Assembly: GCA_963742865.1 (NCBI GenBank) | Contig: CAVUNW010000024.1 | Span: forward strand, 1 to 64,000 | DNA length: 64,000 nt | Origin: Bog-532 sp963742865 | GTDB taxonomy: Bacteria; Actinomycetota; Actinomycetes; Streptosporangiales; Streptosporangiaceae | Reading direction: 5' to 3' | Part shown: positions 27,499 to 34,633 of the stretch, piece after piece | Position numbering within the stretch: position 1 is the stretch's first letter | How the letters are laid out: every line of letters starts with the position of its first letter | Translations under genes and position numbers: made by a program | The notes under the pieces: generated by a model | Seen by the model: only the letters and a program-made list of their open reading frames with translations | Database searches by the model: none | Told to the model about the DNA's origin: nothing

Positions 27499-28365
27499 GT
27501 GGCGACCAGGACCGAACGCCGGCGGGTACTGCGGATCTCACTGCCCGGGTCCGCCGGGCACCGGGCCGATCTGCTCGCGGTCGAGGAGCCGCTGGAGATC
27601 CGGATCGGCGGGGCGCCGCTGACCGTGACCATGCGCACGCCCGGCGACGATATCGACCTGGCCGCCGGCTTCCTGTTCGGCGAGGGGCTGCTCAACCCGT
27701 CCGTGGATCTGCGCCAGATCCGGATGTGCGATGAGAACGTGGCCGACGTGACGCTCGAACCGTCCGCGCTGCCCCTGGCCGGGGACGTGCAGCGCGCCAC
27801 CGACGCGCGCCGCTCGCAGCGGAACTTCCTCACCACCAGCGCCTGCGGCGTCTGCGGGAAGGAAAGCATCGAGGCGATCCGGGTCACCTCGCGCTACGAC
27901 ATCGCCGCCGACCCGGTACAGGTCTCCCCCGAGGTGCTCGCGTCCCTGCCCGACCGGCTGCGCGATGCCCAGCGGGTGTTCGCCAGCACCGGCGGCCTGC
28001 ACGCGGCCGGCCTGTTCACCCCGGACGGCACGCTGCTGGTGCTCCGCGAGGACGTGGGCCGGCACAACGCGGTGGACAAGGTCGTGGGCTGGGCGCTGCG
28101 CGAGGGCTGTCTCCCGCTGACCGGCCACATCCTGCTGGTCAGCGGGCGCGCCTCATTCGAGCTCGTGCAGAAGGCCTACATGGCCGGCATCCCGGTCCTG
28201 GCCGCGGTCTCCGCGCCCTCGTCCCTGGCGGCCGGCCTGGCCGAGGAGGCCGGCCTGACCCTGGTCGGCTTCCTGCGCGGCACCTCGATGAACGCCTACA
28301 CCGCCACCCATCGCCTCACCGCGGTCCCCGCGCCCGCCTCACCCCCGAGGGGTGACTCCCGGTGA
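27499..28365 (+). CDS. fdhD: formate dehydrogenase accessory sulfurtransferase FdhD
   Basis: 288 aa. The CxxC motif that carries sulfur is in TSACGVCGKE near residue 118. Other family blocks are EEPLEIRIGG, DDIDLAAGFLFGEGL, EDVGRHNAVDKVVG and VSGRASFELVQKA. FdhD passes sulfur from a cysteine desulfurase to the bis-MGD molybdenum cofactor of formate dehydrogenase-like oxidoreductases. No formate dehydrogenase is in the window. The GTG start at 27499 sits directly behind GAAAG, which is tight, so a later start is possible. It is the first clean gene after the damaged region. Confidence 0.95.
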   Translation: MATRTERRRVLRISLPGSAGHRADLLAVEEPLEIRIGGAPLTVTMRTPGDDIDLAAGFLFGEGLLNPSVDLRQIRMCDENVADVTLEPSALPLAGDVQRATDARRSQRNFLTTSACGVCGKESIEAIRVTSRYDIAADPVQVSPEVLASLPDRLRDAQRVFASTGGLHAAGLFTPDGTLLVLREDVGRHNAVDKVVGWALREGCLPLTGHILLVSGRASFELVQKAYMAGIPVLAAVSAPSSLAAGLAEEAGLTLVGFLRGTSMNAYTATHRLTAVPAPASPPRGDSR

Positions 28366-28371
28366 TGCCGC

Positions 28372-28485
28372 TCAGTTCGCCGGTACGGTCATGGCGAAGC
28401 GCGCCTCGACGTGGGCGGTCACCGTCTGCCGGGCAGGTTCGAAGTCGAGATCGGTCTGCGTCGAGATGATCGGCTGCCCGTTCAT
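28372..28485 (-). CDS. 37-aa ORF with strong ribosome binding site
   Basis: The ATG at 28485 is preceded by AAGGAG and GGAG in tandem. The frame begins MNGQPIISTQTDLDF and ends RFAMTVPAN. It lies 53 bases downstream of the methyltransferase gene on the same strand. There is no Cys, no double-glycine and no signal peptide, so nothing identifies it as a RiPP precursor. It may be a real small protein or the start of a lost gene. Confidence 0.4.
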   Translation of the reverse strand: MNGQPIISTQTDLDFEPARQTVTAHVEARFAMTVPAN

Positions 28486-28538
28486 CGCTGCTCCTTACTC
28501 CTTCGCCCGCCCGCGCCGGGCCGGACCGGGGTTCCCGG

Positions 28539-29339
28539 TCACGTCTTGCGGGCCACGCCGGCCCACAGGGCCGCCGGGCTGGCCGCCTCAAGGTCGTTGG
28601 CAGGCCGCCACTTCGACGCCTGCACCATCCCGGGCTCTACCAGTTCCAGCCCGTCGAAGAATCTGGCCACCGCGGGCCGGTCGCGGAAAGTAACCTTCTC
28701 GGCCATCATCTGGTTAAGGCTGTCGGCCATCTTGGCCATCGCTTCGGCGTCGATGTCTTTCGCCGGATGGGACAGGGCCAGGTAGCTGCCTGGCGGCAGG
28801 GCACCCATCAGGGCCGCCACAATCTGATACGGGTCGTCCGCATCGTCTAGATGCTGCAAGATCGCCATCAGCATCAGCGCGACCGGGCGGCCGAGATCCA
28901 GATGCCGCGCCGCGCTGGCCAGGATCTGCTGCGGGTCGCGCAGGTCGGCCTGAACGTAGTCGGTGGCACCCGCCGGGTCGCTGGTCAGCAGCGCGCGGGC
29001 ATGGGTGAGCACGATCGGGTCATTATCCACATAGACGATCCGGGACTCTGGTGCCACCGACTGGGCGACCTCATGGGTGTTGGCCGCAGCGGGAATGCCA
29101 GTTCCGATATCCAGGAATTGGCGGATACCCGCCTCTCCGGCCAGGAAGCGCACCGCCCGCCCCAGGAACGCCCGGTTAGAACGCGCAGACAACACGATGT
29201 TAGGGAAAGCCTTGATCGCCTGCTCGGCCGCCGCCCGGTCGGCGGCGAAGTTGTCCTTGCCGCCCAGCCAATAGTTATAGACCCGCGCGACATGCGCCAC
29301 GCTGGTGTCGAACGTGACCTGCTCACGATCGCTTGTCAT
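28539..29339 (-). CDS. SAM-dependent methyltransferase, PF04672 type
   Basis: 266 aa from the ATG at 29339. The actinobacterial family signature is clear: VARVYNYWLGGKDNFAADR near the N-terminus, SAM motif QFLDIGTGIPAAANTHEVAQ, then VYVDNDPIVLTHARALL, and MLMAILQHLDD. Members are abundant in streptomycetes and relatives; substrates are mostly unknown. Upstream frame codons to 29393 are open but do not belong to the family. A 37-aa frame follows it. The spacer 29340-29534 has no recognised feature. Confidence 0.9.
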   Translation of the reverse strand: MTSDREQVTFDTSVAHVARVYNYWLGGKDNFAADRAAAEQAIKAFPNIVLSARSNRAFLGRAVRFLAGEAGIRQFLDIGTGIPAAANTHEVAQSVAPESRIVYVDNDPIVLTHARALLTSDPAGATDYVQADLRDPQQILASAARHLDLGRPVALMLMAILQHLDDADDPYQIVAALMGALPPGSYLALSHPAKDIDAEAMAKMADSLNQMMAEKVTFRDRPAVARFFDGLELVEPGMVQASKWRPANDLEAASPAALWAGVARKT

Positions 29340-29534
29340 AACTCCGTGGCTCCATTCGCCCCTCGGCCTGCATTCCCCGGTGCCGCTGCGCACGTAGCGT
29401 ACCGCTATGGGCCTTCGGGCGGCAGGGACCGGGCGCCTAGGGGAAACGCGGCGGGCGAGGGATTGTGTTGTCTCCGCTCCGCCACATCAAGCACGGCGAC
29501 GCAAACTGACCCTGGTCGGCTTCTGCGCCGCAGG

Positions 29535-30302
29535 TCACTGGGGGTCGTATTCATCGTGGCGGCGCCACCAGAAGCCGGTCTCGTTGCGGCCGAGTGGCGC
29601 GCGGTCGAGCCACTGGTACATGCCCCAGAGGCCATCCAGCCCGCGCGAGTACGCCGAGTAGGTGTGGTAGACGATGCCATCCTCGAGCGCGAACGCGCTC
29701 ACGCCGGGCCCTTCTCGCCGGTACGTCGCCCAGTCGGTTCCGACGATGCTCGATGCGAACTCGTCGAGCCCGGAACTGTCCTGACCAGCTGACGGCCGGA
29801 AGTCCTCCGTGCGGAAGTTGTACTCGGCGGCTCCCGACTCCCACTCTTCCCTGGTAACCGCCGCCTGGAAGTCGTAGTTGAAGTCGCTCCCGGACGAAGA
29901 CGCCCAGGGGAAGCTCCAGCCCATCCGTTGCTTGTACGCCTGCAGTTTCGCGAGCGGAGCCCGCGACACCGCGCAGAGCGTGACGTCGTGATGGGCGAGG
30001 TGGACGACGGAGCCATTGAAGCCGTCCGCGATCGCCGAGCAGGACGGGCACCCGGCCGTGTAGTCGGAGCCGAACATGAAGTGATAAATGAGCAGCTGCG
30101 AGCGTCCGGCGAAGAGATCGGCGAGGGACGCGGTGCCCTCGTCGGTCTGGAAGCGGTACTCCTTGTCCATCCGGACCCAGGGCAGCCTCTGACGCTGCCG
30201 CGCCAATTCATCGGCGCGCCGCGTCAGCGCCTTCTCGGCCTCGAGCAGTTCCAGCCGGGCGGCCAGCCACTCTTCACGCGTTCCGGTCTTGTGAGCGGTC
30301 AT
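29535..30302 (-). CDS. DUF899 family thioredoxin-like protein
   Basis: 255 aa from the ATG at 30302, with AAAGGAG upstream. DUF899 blocks are visible: EEWLAARLELLEAEKALTR, then RQRLPWVRMDKEYRF, LIYHFMFG, CPSCSAIADGFN (the CxxC of the thioredoxin-like fold) and GWSFPWASS. The end reads YQWLDRAPLGRNET and GFWWRRHDEYD. The family is predicted to be a thiol-disulfide or peroxide-linked oxidoreductase and is widespread in actinobacteria. It is followed by the ArsR/SRPBCC pair on the same strand, but with a 200-base gap. Confidence 0.9.
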   Translation of the reverse strand: MTAHKTGTREEWLAARLELLEAEKALTRRADELARQRQRLPWVRMDKEYRFQTDEGTASLADLFAGRSQLLIYHFMFGSDYTAGCPSCSAIADGFNGSVVHLAHHDVTLCAVSRAPLAKLQAYKQRMGWSFPWASSSGSDFNYDFQAAVTREEWESGAAEYNFRTEDFRPSAGQDSSGLDEFASSIVGTDWATYRREGPGVSAFALEDGIVYHTYSAYSRGLDGLWGMYQWLDRAPLGRNETGFWWRRHDEYDPQ

Positions 30303-30503
30303 TGTTTCTCCTTTTCTCGTTCTCGTTACATGGGCCTGGTCTAGTCCGCGCCGCCGATGACGCCTCACATCGGCGGCATGAGCCCGGGAACCGACGAGGG
30401 CGCGATGACGATCAGGGTGTCCTCGCGCTCGTTAGGGCGCCGGAGCGGGAAACCGGCGACTCGCTCTGTCGCACAACCTGCAGAGGCTCCATCTGCTCCT
30501 CCA

Positions 30504-30902
30504 TCACGATGACTGCACGGGCTCTTCCCCGGTCCTGGCGGGGTCCGGATCGGCTCCGGGCTGATGATCTGAGGCGTCCAGCGCGCGCTGCAGCCGGGTT
30601 AGCCTGCTGTCCCAGTCATGGGCCAGGGCCGCGAGGTAGGACTGGGCAATCGCCATCGGTGCCGCGTTGACGCGATAGCGGATCCGGCGGCGCTCGCCAG
30701 GCTCGGCGAGTACCAGGCCCGCGGCGGAGAGCAGCTCGAGGTGCTTGGTGATCGCCTGCCGCGAGATCGGCAGCAGGTCTGCCAGGTCGGTCGCCGTCGT
30801 CGGGCCGCGGGCCGCGAGGGTGCCGAGGATGCTGCGCCGGGTCGGCTCGGCGAGCGCGGCGAAGACCGCCTCTGCGACTACCTCTGGGTCAGGCCGCGGC
30901 AT
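30504..30902 (-). CDS. ArsR family winged-helix regulator
   Basis: 132 aa from the ATG at 30902. The winged HTH is clear: LAEPTRRSILGTLAARGP, then TDLADLLPISRQAITKHLEL, then GLVLAEPGERRRIRYRV. No arsenic-type Cys ligands were seen. It belongs to the subgroup paired with SRPBCC (AHSA1) proteins. Its start overlaps the end of the SRPBCC gene by 14 bases, so they are one unit and it probably represses its own operon through the palindromes at 31342-31389. Confidence 0.92.
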   Translation of the reverse strand: MPRPDPEVVAEAVFAALAEPTRRSILGTLAARGPTTATDLADLLPISRQAITKHLELLSAAGLVLAEPGERRRIRYRVNAAPMAIAQSYLAALAHDWDSRLTRLQRALDASDHQPGADPDPARTGEEPVQSS

Positions 30903-31326
30903 GAAGATAGTCGGCCAGCTCGGCCAGCTCCTTGCGCCAGCCCTCGACATTGCCCCGGTAGGCGGTATCGAGCAGATCGTCGGATAGCTGCGCGAATCCG
31001 GACTCCGCCACCGTCAGCCGTGTCCCCCCGGCGTTCGGGCTGAGGATGAACTCGACGTAGGTACGGCGCGGATCAGTGGCGGGCAGCCCCTGGATCGCCC
31101 AGGTCCAGGCGAACCTGGCCGGCGGCTCCACGACGGAGATCGTCAGCATCGCCTTGAAGTCCTTGTTGTCCCACTCGACGGATGCCGTACCACCCGGGCG
31201 CAGGTCGACGGTGGCGTGATCGCCGAACCAGCTGCCGAGTCCCTCTGCGCTGGTCAGCGCCTCCCATACCCGCTGCGGCGGCTGAGCGAGCTCGATGGTG
31301 CGCTCGATGCGATCCGGGATAGGCAC
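30889..31326 (-). CDS. SRPBCC (AHSA1/START-like) domain protein
   Basis: 145 aa from a GTG at 31326, chosen because GGAGG lies seven bases upstream. The earlier ATG at 31353 has no such site. The family pattern runs IERTIELAQPPQRVWEALT, GLGSWFGDHATVDLRPGG, FAWTWAIQGL, and the C-terminal helix GWRKELAELADYLHA. It is a hydrophobic-ligand-binding fold; the ligand is unknown. Pairing with an ArsR repressor is common in actinobacteria and in stress-response contexts. Confidence 0.92.
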   Translation of the reverse strand: MPIPDRIERTIELAQPPQRVWEALTSAEGLGSWFGDHATVDLRPGGTASVEWDNKDFKAMLTISVVEPPARFAWTWAIQGLPATDPRRTYVEFILSPNAGGTRLTVAESGFAQLSDDLLDTAYRGNVEGWRKELAELADYLHAAA

Positions 31327-31341
31327 GAGAGAACCTCCGTA

Positions 31342-31389
31342 TATAGCAACCATCCGATTGCTATAAATCTATTGCAACCCACCGGTTGC
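31342..31389. promoter_or_regulatory. two palindromes upstream of the SRPBCC/ArsR pair
   Basis: TATAGCAA (31342-31349) pairs exactly with TTGCTATA (31358-31365) across eight bases. GCAACC (31374-31379) pairs with GGTTGC (31384-31389) across four bases. Both share the GCAA core and lie 16-63 bases upstream of the GTG, as expected for ArsR-type operators. Protein binding is inference. Confidence 0.6.
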
Positions 31390-31497
31390 GTCAAGGTCCC
31401 GCAGCGACTTCCGGGTACGCCTTGGGCTATTCGCCGTGGACCCGCGCAGGGCCTGGGCGCGGGGCCGTCGGCCAGTGCTTCGATGGGCGCCTTGCTA

Positions 31498-31585
31498 CCC
31501 GGCGAAGGTGCCGACCGGCAGGCCGCGGACGCCGGGGGCGGCGTGGAAGATCGCGCCGGCCGGGGCTTGCTCGCCAGCGCCGGGA
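31498..31585 (-). pseudogene. C-terminal remnant of an SMP-30/gluconolactonase gene
   Basis: The minus frame encodes AGEQAPAGAIFHAAPG, then VRGLPVGTFAG and a TAG stop, matching the last 27 residues of the SMP-30 gene at 33678-34529 with about 90 percent nucleotide identity by eye. It is a diverged sister, not an exact copy (the stop is TAG, not TGA). It sits on the far side of the caspase/EACC1 locus. Bases 31390-31497 and 31590-31664 hold nothing recognised. Confidence 0.85.
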
Positions 31586-31664
31586 AGAGACCGGCACCAA
31601 TAAAAGCAGCGTGACGATTGAGGCTATTGGTGCTTAAATAGAAATAGATCGCGAGGTGGTCATC

Positions 31665-33098
31665 TCATACACCATCTCCCTGGACGTGGCCCTTGCTCTC
31701 TGAGCTCGGCAGCTCTGAGAGCCTGAGTTCAACCTCATCTAGAAAAGCGTCGACTTCTTCCTCGTCATAACCGGGCCGTATCCGAGTGGAAGAGAATTGC
31801 GCATTGCGGATGTCAGCAGGAGTGAGGGGCGGGTTACGTTTACCCGAAAATGTATCCTGAACGGAATCAAGAAATTTGTCGACCTCCCCTTCGTTATACC
31901 CAATCCTGAGCCTCGTAGTAGAGAATTGCTTTTGCTCGACCCAGCGCGCTAGATCGTCATTTCCCGTCAGCGGTTTCTGCTTCGAGGGATGAGAGGCGGG
32001 CTCCCATGGAGGGGATTTACTCCCCCCGAACTCCATTAGATTCTCCGTAGACTGATGTTTTCCGGCTTCCGGCGCCGACCGGCCTCGGTCCGGCTGAGAT
32101 CCACTGTCCTTCAGCCTGGACGGTTCTCTCAGGCTCAGGCCCAGGGCACTGGAGGCTGCAGCCGCTACTCGGGCATTCTCATCGCTAAGAAGTTGGTTGA
32201 GGGCTGCCCGCGCAGCGTGTCTCGTGTCTGGATCACCGGAGATCAGCAGCGGCTCAAGCTCGTCGATCACACCTTTTCGCACACCTGCCAATGGACTGCT
32301 CACAGCAGCCCTGATTTCGGCCGGAAGGGCACCGGATGCTCCGCGCACGCTACGGGCGATGTATATATCCCCGTACGTGTCGATGAGCTTGCCAGGCGTC
32401 TGCTTGGGGGTAAGGGTCCGGACCTGGGTAAGGACGTGATCGTAGAGTTCCTCCACAGATACGAGCCCGTCGCCGTCGCGGTCAGCCTCACCGGTTCGCA
32501 ATCCATGAACGATTGTCCGGGTAAAAAGCGAAGCAACGCCGCTTCCGCTGAGCCCGGAACCATCAAGCTCAAACGCGTACTCCATTGCGCTGGACGCGAA
32601 CAGGACCGCGTGTCCCCTGGCCGCGAAGGAATCCAGGTCGACTTTATCTCCGGCGTGGTGCAGGAGGCCCCGGGTAAAAGCCCCGCTATAGCAGCAATCG
32701 AGTAGCAGCACAATTTGGCGGGCCCTGCTCTGGTACATCTGGTCGGCTACGAACGCTGCGGAGATACCCGTCGAAGCCAGCCGATCCGATTTGGTGGTCT
32801 TTGTCGCGAAGTAAAGATGCCCTCGGTCGTCCTTGATTCCGTGGCACGAAAAGTACAGAACAAGTTGGTCTTGACCTGTGCGGCCTTGAAAGAACGCCTC
32901 GATTTCCTCGTTTGCTGCATGTGCGGGCGTATTGATCATTTCGGTGACGCGATAGTCGCCGATCTGTGGATTACGCAGCACTTCGGCAAGGTCGCTCGCG
33001 TCCGCCGCCGGTGCCCGCAAGCGCCGGAACTTCGCGTCGTTGTATTCAGAACAGGCAACGATGAGCGCCGCCTTGGCACCGGCCATCGCCATGCCCAC
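31665..33098 (-). CDS. caspase-family (C14-like) peptidase with EF-hand loop, HEAT-like segment and two DivIVA-like repeats
   Basis: 477 aa from the GTG at 33098, adjoining the EACC1 stop; ATGs at 33092 and 33086 are alternatives. The caspase-like domain covers about residues 5-240, with the catalytic His in LVLYFSCHGIKDD (near 84) and Cys in VLLLDCCYSGAF (near 135). A canonical calcium loop DRDGDGLVSVEE is at about 206-217. Residues 255-330 look like short helical HEAT repeats. A Pro/Ser-rich linker follows, then two copies of the DivIVA N-terminal motif: FSTTRLRIGYNEGEVDKFLD (about 388-408) and FSSTRIRPGYDEEEVDAFLD (about 431-451). In DivIVA/Wag31 this motif belongs to the domain that binds curved membrane at poles and septa. 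The combination suggests a calcium-sensing, pole-targeted peptidase of a conflict or death pathway; targeting is inference. Confidence 0.85.
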   Translation of the reverse strand: MGMAMAGAKAALIVACSEYNDAKFRRLRAPAADASDLAEVLRNPQIGDYRVTEMINTPAHAANEEIEAFFQGRTGQDQLVLYFSCHGIKDDRGHLYFATKTTKSDRLASTGISAAFVADQMYQSRARQIVLLLDCCYSGAFTRGLLHHAGDKVDLDSFAARGHAVLFASSAMEYAFELDGSGLSGSGVASLFTRTIVHGLRTGEADRDGDGLVSVEELYDHVLTQVRTLTPKQTPGKLIDTYGDIYIARSVRGASGALPAEIRAAVSSPLAGVRKGVIDELEPLLISGDPDTRHAARAALNQLLSDENARVAAAASSALGLSLREPSRLKDSGSQPDRGRSAPEAGKHQSTENLMEFGGSKSPPWEPASHPSKQKPLTGNDDLARWVEQKQFSTTRLRIGYNEGEVDKFLDSVQDTFSGKRNPPLTPADIRNAQFSSTRIRPGYDEEEVDAFLDEVELRLSELPSSESKGHVQGDGV

Positions 33099-33491
33099 TT
33101 ACTCGCTTACCCGGCTTTGCCGATTTATCCACAAATCGACCAAACGCGTCTGATCCTGCTTCGATAGTCCCTTTAGGTCGAGCACATCTCCGTCGATCTC
33201 CAGCCGTGCGGTCCGGCCCTGCGACCGGCTGACCCAGTTCTTGGCCGCTTCTACGACGGCCGCGAGGACGGAGGGGTCAGACAGCGAGATCAGCAATGTC
33301 CCTAGCAGAGTGGGGTCAACGGCCTTCGCGTGCTCTGGCGGTTGGCCGTCGTGAGAGAGTCGTACGTCGTCCACATCTAGCTGGAGGAACTCTTCCCTCA
33401 ACTGGCGGCAGAGCAGGTCAACATAGTCTGGATCGGGCGAATCCTCGTCTCCGGCCACATCCAGCTTGATGTCGACCTGGAGGTCTTTCAT
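33099..33491 (-). CDS. effector-associated constant component EACC1-like protein
   Basis: 130 aa from the ATG at 33491. The pattern is VDLLCRQLREEFLQLDVDDV, then VDPTLLGTLLISLSDPSVLA, VVEAAKNWVSRSQGRTARLE, and IDGDVLDLKGLSKQDQTRLV near the end. This fits the EACC1 family described by Aravind and colleagues as the invariant partner in caspase- or trypsin-based ternary conflict systems of multicellular bacteria. Its exact job is unknown; it is thought to help couple the effector peptidase to a trigger. The caspase gene follows with no gap (TAA then GTG), so the two are co-translated. I recognise it by pattern, not by a search. Confidence 0.75.
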   Translation of the reverse strand: MKDLQVDIKLDVAGDEDSPDPDYVDLLCRQLREEFLQLDVDDVRLSHDGQPPEHAKAVDPTLLGTLLISLSDPSVLAAVVEAAKNWVSRSQGRTARLEIDGDVLDLKGLSKQDQTRLVDLWINRQSRVSE

Positions 33492-33677
33492 CGGTCTACC
33501 GCCTCTCCGCAAGCCCATTGATGGGGGACGGGGAGTAGGAGCAGATGAAGATCCAGAACCCCCTATGAGAGGTTACCGCCGACAACCGGATAAACCGGCA
33601 CACGTACGTCGTGTCGGCTTTTGTTCTTTACCCATGGGTTTGGCCTGTCGCATCTCTCGATGTCAGCCCGCCCACCG
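33492..33677. other. spacer upstream of the EACC1/caspase pair
   Basis: About 185 bases, slightly less GC-rich than the neighbourhood, that must contain the promoter of the EACC1/caspase pair and the end of the SMP-30 transcript. No gene, hairpin or clear -35/-10 pair was recognised. Confidence 0.4.
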
Positions 33678-34529
33678 TCAGCCGGCGAAGGTGCCGACCG
33701 GCAGGCCGCGGACGCCGGGGGTGGCGTGGAAAACCGCGCCGCCCTGGGGCTGCTCGCCGGGCGGAAGGTTCTCCCGGGACGTGGTGATGTAGAGCTGGTC
33801 CCGGTCCGGGCCGCCGAACGCGCACGAGGTCACCTGGCTCACCGGCAGGTCGATCACCTCATCGAGGGTGCCGTCCTCCCGGTAGCGGTGCACGGCATGG
33901 CCGCCGAACAAGGCGACCCAGATCCCGCCCTCGGCGTCCAGCGCCATCCCGTCCGGGGCGCCCAGGCTGGGGTCGATGTGGACCACCGGGCGACGGCCGG
34001 ACGGCAGGCCGGCGGCGGGATCGTAGTCGAAGACGTCCACGCGCTGGGTCGGCGTGTCGACGTAGAACATCCGCTGGCCGTCCGCGCTCCAGGCGATGCC
34101 GTTGGAGATCGTCACGCCGGTGAGGATCACCGAGATCTCACCGTCGGGGTCGAACCGGTAGAGCGCGCCACGGCCTTTGGCCTCGTCGTGCGCCATCGAC
34201 CCGCAGAAGAACCGGCCCTGCCGGTCCACGCCGCCGTCGTTCATCCGGCACTCCGGATCGGTGAACGCGGTCCGTTCCGGGCCGATCTGCCCGTCGGGGT
34301 CGATCAGCACGAAGCCGTGCTCGACCGCCACGACCAGGCCGCCCGCCGCGCGGGGCCGCATCGCGGCCGCGACGGTGCCGGCGTGCATCCGCTCGATGGT
34401 CCCGGCCGGGGTGAGGGTCAGGATGTCGCCGTTCAGCATGTCGACCCAGCGCAGGACGCCGGCGTCTTGGTCCCACAGGGATCCTTCGCCGTGGTTGGCG
34501 GCGGCTTCGGTCAGCTGTTCAGCCTTCAT
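33678..34529 (-). CDS. SMP-30/gluconolactonase/LRE family protein
   Basis: 283 aa. The six-bladed propeller of the family has metal-ligand candidates in HGEGSLWD (Glu), ECRMNDGGVD (Asn), VTISNGIAWS (Asn) and LGAPDGMALD (Asp). Such enzymes hydrolyse sugar lactones such as glucono-1,5-lactone with a divalent metal. The start is the ATG at 34529. It lies 100 bases downstream of the GH3 gene on the same strand, so together they could handle released sugars. Its last 80 bases reappear in diverged form at 31498-31585 beyond the caspase locus. Confidence 0.92.
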   Translation of the reverse strand: MKAEQLTEAAANHGEGSLWDQDAGVLRWVDMLNGDILTLTPAGTIERMHAGTVAAAMRPRAAGGLVVAVEHGFVLIDPDGQIGPERTAFTDPECRMNDGGVDRQGRFFCGSMAHDEAKGRGALYRFDPDGEISVILTGVTISNGIAWSADGQRMFYVDTPTQRVDVFDYDPAAGLPSGRRPVVHIDPSLGAPDGMALDAEGGIWVALFGGHAVHRYREDGTLDEVIDLPVSQVTSCAFGGPDRDQLYITTSRENLPPGEQPQGGAVFHATPGVRGLPVGTFAG

Positions 34530-34633
34530 GACCGTCCTATCGTACGGAGCCGCCGCGCCAAGCCGGCAGGCGGCCGGCAGGGCGGGCCCGGCACGACAGC
34601 GGCCCCGGAAGACGCCAGGTCACGCCGGATGGC

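Noticed and set aside
28372..28485. RiPP precursor next to a modifying methyltransferase
   Set aside because: No Cys, Ser/Thr-rich core, leader cleavage motif or other modification enzyme; kept only as an unassigned small ORF.
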